The notes below the pieces were generated by a model. That model was not told where the DNA came from and made no database searches. It saw only the letters and a list, made by a program, of their open reading frames with translations. The position numbers were made by a program, and so were the translations under genes. Shown piece by piece: positions 1 through 11,000 of a DNA stretch of 64,000 nt (the stretch's first letter is position 1; each line of letters opens with the position of its first letter). The DNA comes from Tenodera sinensis (lineage: Eukaryota; Arthropoda; Insecta; Mantodea; Mantidae). Location: assembly GCA_030765045.1 (NCBI GenBank), contig CM060961.1, positions 143,970,538 to 144,034,537 on the forward strand, in the 5' to 3' direction.

Positions 1-30
<30 letters not shown>

Positions 31-32
<2 letters not shown>

Positions 33-353
33 AGTGGTAGCGTGCCTGCCTGTGGCGCGGAGGACCCGGGTTCGATCCCCGGTACCGGCATGGGATTTTT
101 CCCCCACTGGGAGGTCTGGTACAGGGTGCACTTAGCCTCGTTAGGTCCCTGGGGGGCCAATTGAGGAGCTATCCTGATAGAAAGGTAGCATCCCTAAAAG
201 GTCAAAGTAGTCGCCCTACGGTCGGGGGAGTCAGTGTGCTGACCCCCGCCATCCCCAACCTGCACTCCCCCGTGGCCTTGGCTGCGGCTGGAGGACGCAG
301 CGGCCGGGCGATGAGGGTAACCTCTGAATAAGGGGAAGATGCCCTAGGGAAAA

Positions 354-355
<2 letters not shown>
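31..355 (+). mobile_element. tRNA-derived SINE inserted in an ATT microsatellite
   Basis: The head looks like a tRNA gene: an A-box-like TGGTAGCGTGCC near 35 and a B box GGTTCGATCCCC near 70. A roughly 270-bp GC-richer body follows and ends at a run of A before the ATT repeat. ATT repeats lie on both sides, so the element either inserted into a microsatellite or created one as its tail. No tRNA cloverleaf extends past the head, so this is not a functional tRNA gene. The family name is not known to me. Confidence 0.72.
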
Positions 356-439
<84 letters not shown>

Positions 440-919
440 TACTATTATTACTATTACTATTACTATTACTATTACTATTACTATTACTATTACTATTACT
501 ATTACTATTACTATTACTATTACTATTACTATTACTATTACTATTACTATAACTATAACTATAACTATAACTATAACTATAACTATAACTATAACTATTA
601 CTATTACTATTACTATTACTATTACTATTACTATTACTATTACTATTACTATTACTATTACTATTACTATTACTATTACTATTACTATTACTATTACTAT
701 TACTATTACTATTACTATTACTATTACTATTACTATTACTATTACTATTACTATTACTATTACTATTACTATTACTATTACTATTACTATTACTATTACT
801 ATTACTATTACTATTACTATTACTATTACTATTACTATTACTATTACTATTACTATTACTATTACTATTACTATTACTATTACTATTACTATTACTATTA
901 CTATTACTATTACTATTAC

Positions 920-983
<64 letters not shown>

Positions 984-985
984 AT
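355..985. repeat. Compound microsatellite (ATT)n / (ATTACT)n / (ATAACT)n
   Basis: A 630-bp simple repeat. It starts as (ATT)n, changes to (ATTACT)n at about 436, has a block of about eight ATAACT units at 546-597, returns to (ATTACT)n to about 925, and ends as (ATT)n. The long Asn/Ser reading frame across it is an artefact of the repeat. The internal ATAACT block suggests that a point variant spread by slippage or unequal exchange. Confidence 0.97.
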
Positions 986-1110
986 TATTACTACTACTAC
1001 TATTTTTGCTCATTTTCTAATTATCGTTCATGTCATTAAATAATTCAAGAGCAAGAACCCATTGTTGTAAAGACATTGAACACTTATTGAACTCATTCAT
1101 ACAAATATGG

Positions 1111-1161
1111 GGCTCTAATGACCTAGCTGTCGACGGGCCCTTAAACCCTACTCACTCACTC
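1111..1161 (+). mobile_element. Ultra-short SINE-like insertion, copy 1, with long TSD
   Basis: A 50-70 bp insertion beginning GGCTCTAATGACC, containing TGTCGACGGGCCC and ending in an (ACTC)n tail. It is flanked by a perfect direct repeat, actcattcatacaaatatgg, at 1091-1110 and 1162-1181 (the first four bases may belong to the tail). Two relatives are at 58765-58885 and, inverted, at 60477-60534. The long TSD and microsatellite-like tail are typical of LINE-mobilised RNA, but the unit is shorter than ordinary SINEs and shows no A/B box. Confidence 0.75.
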
Positions 1162-1596
1162 ACTCATTCATACAAATATGGATTACCAAATACTAATTCA
1201 CAATTTAACATAATTCGCTAAAATTTCAATTTCAGTTTTCTTATATAGTAGGCTTACCTGACTTTTTACATAAATGATATTTCATCTGCTAATATTGATA
1301 CATATCCTCTAAAACTATATTCAGTATGGATTGAACAAGTAAGGAGTTATGAGGGGCATGGGAATACATAAAGTGACCATGAATTTGTGCACTAGCTTTC
1401 CAGGATCATTTTGTACAGACATTACTCCCCACCATACAGTCCGCAGTTGAGGTTGTCAAGCATATCAGCTTAGGAAGGAGGAAATGAAGCACAACAAACT
1501 GCAAAATTGCTGTTGAAACAATGTATGGCATTCCCACCTTTCAACTAGTAGACTTTTATGGTTATATCATTAAGAGCTATTGTATGTAAAATACAA

Positions 1597-1709
1597 TTTA
1601 TTTAACATTTTTCCATAGAATGCAATCCTGGAGGGCTTGTGGGTGAAATGTGATCACTTGTACATCCTCCTGAAAAAAGGAGCTGATATCTTTGGTTTAA
1701 TTTTTTATT
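1597..1709 (-). promoter_or_regulatory. Candidate polyadenylation signals of the chitinase gene
   Basis: On the minus strand AATAAA occurs at 1709-1704, only 13 nt past the stop, and again at 1602-1597, 120 nt past it. The distal one leaves a more usual 3' UTR length. Choice between them is inference. Confidence 0.45.
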
Positions 1710-1721
1710 TTATGTGTGTAT

Positions 1722-2027
1722 TTAGCATTTGACAGAAGATTGAAAATTGCAGGCTTTGATGTTGAGGTCAAATACAGTACCAGGTGCACATTCATACCTG
1801 TATGCCTGATACTCTCCATTTACATTTACACAGTCATAAAATACGGCACAATTGTTTGGATCCCTCACAAATCCGGTTGTGGTACATATTCCCTTGGGTG
1901 GTGGTGGTGGCTGTGTGACAGGTGGTTCAGTCACTGGAGGTTCAGTCACAGGTGGTTCAGTCTTCGGTGGCTGAGTATGATCTCCTGCTGTTGTATGGCT
2001 TGGTGCCTGTGTTGGTGGTGGATTAGG
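1722..2027 (-). CDS. Chitinase coding exon 9 (linker and CBM14)
   Basis: The acceptor TTTTACAG|CCTA is at 2027 and the stop TAA at 1724-1722. It encodes residues 390-490. The first 45 residues are a Pro/Thr-rich, probably O-glycosylated linker with three TEPPV units. A peritrophin-A type chitin-binding domain follows, with six cysteines spaced C-x11-C-x5-C-x13-C-x12-C-x7-C. The final cysteine is the last residue before the stop. Confidence 0.96.
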   Translation of the reverse strand, partial: PNPPPTQAPSHTTAGDHTQPPKTEPPVTEPPVTEPPVTQPPPPPKGICTTTGFVRDPNNCAVFYDCVNVNGEYQAYRYECAPGTVFDLNIKACNFQSSVKC

Positions 2028-5000
2028 CTGTAAAAGAATAAATTATTAAAGAAGCAATTTTTAAAATGCACCTTATGAGTATTGAAACCATTGTTGCAGT
2101 AGGTAATTAAGACATATGATTATCAATTAAAGATGGTACTACACGGAAGTTATACTCATATAAACCATATAGTGGGTAACCATGGCAAATGTATCTTTGC
2201 AAATACAACTGGTTCCAAACTGGTATAAGTGCTTGAGGTCAGGAATTTTGGCAGAGACAGGACAGGTATACAGGGAAACAATGACCCAACCTAATGGGGT
2301 TTCCTTCTGACCAAGGAAAATTGAAAATTATTTTGTTGTTTAACGACCTGCCAATTGCCAGGATCACATCAGCGTCGCCGGTGTGCCGGAATTTTGTCCC
2401 AATAGAGTTATTTTACATGCCAGTAAATCTACTAACATGTAGCTGTCGTTTTTAAGCACACTTAAAAATCATTGGTATGGGCTGGATTTGAACCCGCAGC
2501 CTTGGGATCATTAAGCCAGCGTCTAACCAACTGAGCCACCCAGACCGACTTCTGGCCAAGGGATGAATGACATACAGGTGAGGGTTTTTTCCAGGTATAC
2601 AAGAAAAAGGTGCCGAAATGAGGAGGACACTCTTCAAAGTGGTGGCAAATAGAACAGAGGCAAAGTTCCTCATGTAGCATATTTATCCAGCTCAGATGAT
2701 AAAGATGCCAAAGTTATGAAAAAATGCAAGTTAGATTCTTCAACACACCAAATTAAGATGGCAGCGTGTGAACCACAATAACTTTTGGGACATTAAATTG
2801 TGTCTAAACAGTCAAGCGTGTTTTCCTTAGAAAATCCAACACCAGACCCAGGATGCTTCCACACCCTGATCCATAGCTAGAGATCTCTGTGCTAGAGTAA
2901 CCCTAGGAAAACCCTGACACCCTGAAGCTTCAACCTTCCATTTAAATCAATGAATTAAAAGGTATTGAGTTTCGGTGACTCAATAAAATGGGCAGCCTCA
3001 GTATCTGATGTGTTACGTGTTGTGAACTTAGCTGCATTATATTACATTACCATAATTTCTTTTGAGTTAATTTACCATCAATTCTTTTCTTCTCTTAGTG
3101 AGAATGTGGCTAATAAATGGCCATTATGAAATCACAGTTTTAGAGAACCTTGGAATGACAATCTCCTAATGGTGCATAGGAAAATATACCTACTTAATGC
3201 AAGTGCAATAAAACTTTATGAACCAAGAGCAAAGTCTGCGGCTTCATGCAGCCACTGCTTCACCAGCTCCTCCCAAATGTTCAGTTTCAGTTTTCATGAT
3301 CTGCTGTGCTTACTATGCATAGTAAATCACCATTAGGGTGTATTATCTCATATGTATTTGAGATCTCCTTTGGTGGTTCACCGGGTAAATGCAAGTGAGC
3401 TAGAGAATTTGATGTTGTGTTGGCACGTTGGCCATGGCAGCTCATTGGTTAGAGCAGCCAGACAGAGACCAGAAGAGCCGTGTTTTGAATCTCAGTTATG
3501 TAATTGAGTTTTTCAGTCTCATTCTACCCCTTTACAAACTTGTCCTATAGATTAGAGAGGAAGAACAATTAATTTCCAATATGTATTTTTAGCGAAGATT
3601 TATTTTCCATCATTTAAGCAACTTAGGTGTTTATTGCTTAATAAGAGCTCATGAATGTGATCCATACATATTTTTATTATATAGCATCATATGTTCAATT
3701 TCATGCAACATATCCTACACACATTTAATGTGAAAAGAATATTCCATAGCATTCTACATATTCCAGCTCTAGCAAATAGCTTGAATCTGTTATAATACAG
3801 GTACTCGCAATAGTGAGTTGCCTGTGATGTTTAAACACTCATAATTGAATTGTCCTTGAGAACTTTCTGGCTGGGAGATGCATGATGTTGGTCACATCAC
3901 CTCCTCATGTTGGTTTATTATTGCTCAGCTCTGCCGTGTGTAAATGAGTAGTCTGGTTTGCAGAGTCAGGCCCTTTGTGGGCTGTAGTGCCATAGGATTT
4001 ATCTGAAAACTTTTTGTGCAACATATTGGAAAAAGACAAGAAAAAGCCACTGTAACTCAGGCAGGAAGAATATTGACTTATGATGCCAAAGGTCTGTGGT
4101 TTGAATCCCAGTGCAATGGAATTTTCAAGTATGATTCACCTTCCATCTTTAGTATATTTATGGTCAGTTTGAATAAGAACAGGGACCGCGGTCTTCAGCT
4201 AAGCCCTGCCTGGACAATAGCCATGAAACACATTCACAACAGCAACTATAATGATTCTGGTCCAAGTACTGACCCTCAAGAAAACACTGTGGCCGGTGAC
4301 AAACATAGCCCGAAACAGCAGGCCCAATCACAAATCGTCACCCGCTCATTGGCCAGGGCAACGCAACCCCCTCTCATCTAACATTGTATATATAGGGGGA
4401 GCGGGAAAATAACGGTCATTTCATTCTGACGAAGGCCATGGAGTTTAGAATGGCCGAAAGCTCAATATTTTCAAACCTCACACGGCTGATCGCCCGTGAA
4501 ACTTTAATAAAGAACATTTTCATTGATTTGTTGTGAGTTTATCATACTGATTACCTACATTACTTTTATAATAAAATGAAATATCAGTTATTAGATCAAC
4601 ATTATTCTTTTTATGATCATTGCAGTTGGGTTATGGTGGATGGCAGGAGGTCCTGGCCAATAAAAACTCCAATCAGAGGCTTGTTGGGCCTTGCAGTGTT
4701 GTATAGTTAAACGTGCTGTGAAATCACAGTGATAAATATCATTTGTGCCCAAAAATTTATTAGTAAAACAGGAAAGAGAACAGTAGTGGTCAGGTACCAT
4801 CTACCATTAAATTTTGTGTCAGCCATAATTATACCTGTTATGGTACTCAATGTTTTATATAAAAAAAATGAAAAGATTGAGTTATAATTTAACCTTAAAG
4901 CTGTTCCCTTCCCTTGCCACTCTGATGTTCATCACAAGTGTATTAACAGACTGACAAAAAGATAGCCCATGATATAGTAATATAAACACTTAAAGAATAT

Positions 5001-8000
5001 TGAAACAAATTGCATATCCCCCTAAATTGTAAAGTAATACCGCAGCCTGAATACAAAGACATCCAATTGAGAGGTTTGATTTGAATGCTCTTAGTTTTAT
5101 ACAATTCTAAGAGCCAATGATGAAATAGTTGCTCCTATTTCTAATAAACCATCAAAGGGGCCATATGGATTTTATGCACTGATCACAGGCCATTCCCAAT
5201 TATGTCTTCTACTCATGCTCTCCAGTGTAGTCTGAGCAGAAGATGCAGTTTTATGTGGGAGGCTCTGATTCATCTTGAGGTGTTGCAGCATAGAGTTTAA
5301 GGATTAACAAGAACTGCCTTGTACATGGATATGTTGTTTATATTCATATTTAGCGCAATTATAATGAAAATTAACAAAACTTAGTACCTAGGATATAAAA
5401 TTGGCATTACTTACTCTTTCACCGGTAAGAACTTCGTTAATTGCATGAAGAAGTGGATTTTCACCATTACCACACTTTCCATGGAAGTCATCAGTTTCCA
5501 CACTCCAGATCATAGCTCCTCCCAGTCCATTATCCTTAATGTACTGTGACTGAAATTATAAGGAACAGGACATCTAGCTGATATAACTTATACTCATAAT
5601 TTATGGTTAATTCTGTTTATTTACTATTATTTTTCTTTCTATATTTTTAAGAATAAAATAACAATTCTGAAAGAAAACATATTCTTTTGAATGTAATAAA
5701 AAGTTTTCAAAGGTGTTGACTAACTTTTATTTTTAGTCACATTTTCTCTGAACTCAGGGATATTAAACAATGGTTTGGCATTTAAGGGGACTCCTGATTG
5801 TGTGTAAGAATTTCATACATGAGAACTATTTAGAAAATTTTTAGAACACCATATTTATAAAAAAATAAAATTTGTTAATGTTTGTTAGCTACTGTCTAAT
5901 GGTTTGTGAATTGGTTACCATGTACTTCATTCAAGTTGCTCTAATAGTTTCTTATCCTCATTTAAAGATTTTACATTCACCCAGAAATGAGTTTCACAAT
6001 AGAGAACTTTACCGGGCTATGATTTTTTGGGATGTTAAATAATTAATGCTTGAGCACTATGAAGATTAGGTTAGAAGTGCATTTAGTGAAGAAGCCACAT
6101 CTAAGGTAGTAATATATATTGATACAGTGAATTCAAAAGAGACTGAATTCTCCTTAGTGATGAACTTCATGAAGGTCACCCAAAATTGCTATTACTGATG
6201 TCAATATTGCCGCTGTTCAAGCTATACATCAAGAAGATCGGACATCTTATGAATTTATTTGGGCAATATTAAGGATTGGTATGAGCCAAATCTAAAACGA
6301 CTTACATCAACAGTTAGATGAGGAAAATTTTCATGGATTCCATATAAACTGACTCCCAATCAAAAACAATGCATTGCTTGGTGCAGAAAATCTCTGGAAA
6401 AATTCCAAGGCAGCACATGGTTATTTGATTTAGACTATTCTTTCTGATGATGAATTTTGGATTTATTATTATGATCCTGAAAAGAAAAGTCAGTCTTTTG
6501 AGCAGAACCTAAGCTTATAAAAGTCTGATGAATTTGCAGTGCTGGTAAGAACATGGTTGCTAGTTGTTTTTCTGTTTCCTAAAACAGACTATATTGTTAC
6601 TGTAGCATTAGAAATAGGTGTATCACTACTGTAGATTCATACAAAAATGTTTGTGTACTGCAAATTATTTAAAAAGTGAAAAATGCTCAAAATGGAAAAT
6701 AATTTTACATCATGACTATGCATTGTCGCATACACAAAACTAAAACCTGGATGTCCTAAAGATCAGCACCATAGACACTCCATCACATCACCCTAACATA
6801 TATCTTTTGAGTTCTTGTTGTTTCCAATAATTAAAGATAAAATGTGTGGAATCACTTTTTTCTTATCAGAAGAAGCAATGGAATATTATAAAAAATCTGG
6901 CTTCTGAAGATTCTCAGGAAGTATGGCATAAGTGTTTTAAGGACTAATTTGATCAAATGCAAAAATGTTTTAGGATTATGTCCTCCTCATGTGCTCCTCA
7001 TTTGATTGTTGCTTTAGCTTAATTCATAAGGTCTGGCCCAGTTCTATCAATAATTGTAATAGACCATATAACCTCTCATAATGCTAGAAGTATGAGGATT
7101 GCCATATTGCAGCCATTTCTGCACCATTTCATTTCTGCACCTGAACCGATCTTAAGACAATTTTTCACATTCTTAGGTGGTCCATCAGGATGTGAAGCAT
7201 AGTTGAAGATGTCATTCCTGCATTTTGGGCTAATTCATGAACTGTGAAGTTTCAATCTGCCTCCGCTAATGCTGACACAGTTTCCATCTTTTTGTCACTT
7301 ACCAATGGATGACCAGACGGAGGTATGTCTGACACATTTTTGCACCTGACTTTTCATGAATTACTGCAAACCCCTTGGTGATACTAATGTGCTATACAAC
7401 CTCTAGCATCTTCAAGTTTTAAGTAGCTTTCTGTTCCTGCTATAAAATTATATTCGTAGTGACTGTATTGCATATCCCCTCATTCACAACTGTTCTGTTC
7501 TATTATCATTGTGTGTGGGCATTCAGAGAGGGAGGGAAGGATAAGTTAATTTGTTCTGAAGAAAGGTCAGCATGTGGCTAACCTGTAGTACACATGCTTT
7601 GCTGCGTGGCACTGTTATAGTATTACTATCACATCCAAAAAATTGGTCCATAATTCCACATTTTATGGTACACTGTTCAGTGTTAGAGGGGACAAGGTTA
7701 CTTTTCCTGAAAGATGTGTTATTTTAATTAAAAATGGGATTACTATGAATGTTCTTTACAAAATTAATAAAAGAGCTTATATGCACTATTTATCACTCAA
7801 ATAAAACCTCAGCACCCTCAGTTTGTGCAGATTGGTTCCTTTGTCTGTAAAAATGCTACTATAAATAAGAATATGAGGAAGTTGTACAATGTGCATTGAT
7901 GCAAGTTACATTAATGTAATGTGTATTGTGCATAGACCTTGTCCTGATCATCTGGTTTTGTTCCATATGTCACCTTTTGCATTCCACTTCACTTATCCAT

Positions 8001-11000
8001 TGTCTAATTGTCACCACAACAAAATTTTTTCATGGAGATTATTCTCTTTTGACACACTTTTACGTGGTCTCTTGTGTATTGCTTTCCACATAATGCACAA
8101 ATGCAATCTTTGCCAGGGTCATGGTGTGTTTTTTTCTTACATATCAAGTGGTGGAAACTATGTGCTGCATATCTTGCTACAAAATGCCTTAGTTCACAGT
8201 TTGGTGCCTTCCAGTCTTCCTTTGTCATGGTGTCTGTGGTGTAGAACTCTTCCTAGATTTCTGTTCTCTTCATTCAGTGTTTCTTCACTAGTTGCTTGTA
8301 TGGCTCTGTTGTCAGTAGCAACATTTTTAGTGGATCTTCTATCCACATTGTTTCTCTGCATATTTCATATGCTAATCTTCTGAGTGTGTACTTCGATATA
8401 CACAAAATTTTCTTAATGAATGTTGTCTTCAATTTCTCAAAATTCTCTCACTTTCTTTTAGTCAGGTGCTTTATGCCACTATAAATATAAAGCTAATTTT
8501 ATAAAAAAAAAGTATCTCACTTAGAGTAATATTTAGTATTTACAAGAAAATAAATGCAAAGTATCTACTTGAAATATCAGAGATAAGGGCAGTTACAATT
8601 TCAGACTAAATTCAAGTATTCTAGGGAAAAATATTCATATTTTATTCTATGTGTATTTCGCCCTTGTCTCAGCAGGAACCAAGTGATTGATGTTCCAAGC
8701 AAAATATATATGCTTAAATAATTAAATTAGCTCAATTTTCTAACTATGACTGATATGCTATAAAGCAGCAGGTAGATAAGTGAGAAATTTAGATCAACTA
8801 AGAGCTCTAATTCTTCAGCCACTTGGTAGTGATTGATAAAGAATTACAATTGCCTAAACAAGCCTTTAAAACCAAAAAAGGTGAGTCAATTAATAACACT
8901 ACAGAGCATTTATAATTTATCGGAACATGTCACACACTAGTTGCTTCTATGAGCATAGAGTGTGGATGGCAAAGGAGGAAGGGATTTGAACATCAGATGA
9001 GCATATTCTGATAACTTCCCTATTCATGTGTTAATTGCTCAATAAGTGCAACTATTAATAACTTTCAAAGAGGCAAACCTTGAACTTCCATTTTAGTGAA
9101 CTAGTGCTGATTTCAGAGTGGGCACATCTGTGAAACTTGAATTGAATGGCTTTAACCAGCTTCCACAATCAGCTTTTTATATATCAATAATGGGTTTATT
9201 GTCCTGAATAAATTATTTATATCTTACAAATATTATTGATCTTAAATCATTGTTTCTGAGTTAAAAACTTTTCATCCCTCAGAAAACTAAAAGGAACTTA
9301 TTTTTCTTTCTTTTCTCTTTTTTTTTTCCTGTGCTGCTAGCACACCATTATGACAGAGTATTTTGTATTTTTGTAATATTATTAGATTGAAGGAGCTGTA
9401 ACTAAAAGAATTAAATAACTGAAAGTTATTTAGAAAATCACATTAATCAAAAGAAAGTGAATTTTTTTTTAAATTCATGTTATTTATGTATCAAATTTCA
9501 AATTTATATAAAGTTTTATTTTATTGCAAATTAAAATTTTACGTTTTCATACTCAGTGCTATGTATTAAGCCAATTACTGAAATTTTAAAGCTGAAATTA
9601 GAGGAACGACATGCATTATTGCCTTCATATCATTATTCTGATTGTCTATAGACTTCCTCTTTCCAACCCCATTTTCTCTTTGCAGTTCTTTTTAAAATGC
9701 ATTCTGACTTACCTTCAGCTTGATGGACTTAATGTTGTCATAACCAACCCACTGGGTTCCACTAGTGGCATAAGGTACTTGCTGTGGCTCATTCCAGTGC
9801 TCAGTCCACTTTCCTTGTTTTACAAAATCACAGATCTATGCAAAAGGAAGAAACACATTACAGTTTATTACCTATAACCTTAATATTGTAAATTAATGCT
9901 TTATGCACTTGATTAAGTCATCTTTCATGAATAGCTATTTACTAAATAACCAGAAAAATGTTTCCTTTGTCCTTGTAGTTATTTATCACTCAGTAAAACT
10001 TAAGTTTGCTTAGTTGACAATTATAAACAATTAAGACTAGAAGCTGAATTATTTATTCTAAACTATTAGACTCTTGATTTGAAATCAAATATCTGATCGT
10101 ATTAAATAAATTCTTCCTCATCAGTTCAAATCTAACCATACATCAACTCTTTTTATCTATCTTCTTTCCTTATTTATTTCCTTTGTAATATGAGAAGTGG
10201 CTTTTATATTTGAGATTTGCAGAAATGTAGTTTTAATTTCTCTTTCCCATTATTGGGATGCCAGTTAGAAAATGGATGAAGTTGAAGATCCAGTGCATTA
10301 GCATACAACAAACAACAAGAGATTTAATTTCTCTTTTTCCACCTAAATGCATATTCAGTATGTTTACATTTTAATTTCTGACAATTACCTCATTGTATCC
10401 CAACATTCCACCCTCACGTGTGTAGGGTCCTGCCTCTCCAGGTCCATATGTCTCTGCTCCAACACCACTCTTGGTAGCACTAGCAAGAGTGAAGCTGCGT
10501 CCATAGGTGCCCATGCCAAGATTGATCTTTTCAGGTGAGGCACCCTTCTTGATCCAGTATTTTACAGCATAATCCTGTAGTATTTGCATATATTTTGTAT
10601 AATTTGATTTCAACGGGTTGTGTTATGAGTACAGTAGAATGCTGATAACCCAACTCTCGATAATTTAACATTCTGTGTAACTCAAAGACCTGTTTTGTTT
10701 TTATTTTTTATCATTAAGCTTGACTGTAATAATTTCTATTATCTACTATGCGGTATAAATAGTATGGGTAAATTTTAATTAGTGTATGTATAGTGTATGT
10801 ATTGCATTCTCCCTCACAATGACAAAAGGGCTGACCGTGTATAGATCTCAATATCTAGTCAGAACATATGCAGCCGGCAGACCATTATCACAAAACCAAA
10901 AGCTTGCCACCAATAATGTGGATATATACCCAAACACATGTTTGGAAGGTTTAAAGATTTATTGCTTTACCCAGTGGAAAGGTATTTTTTAGACTACAGA

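Noticed and set aside
231..1013. Long Asn/Ser reading frame on the minus strand
   Set aside because: Produced by the (ATTACT)n and (ATT)n microsatellites; no flanking gene structure.
2480..2555. Possible tRNA gene on the minus strand
   Set aside because: A and B boxes are present, but the sequence continues into a SINE body and the cloverleaf is not complete.
8004..8228. Cys/His-containing minus-strand frame (CALCGKQY)
   Set aside because: No recognised zinc-finger spacing, no splice sites or neighbours, and an equally open plus-strand frame overlaps it.
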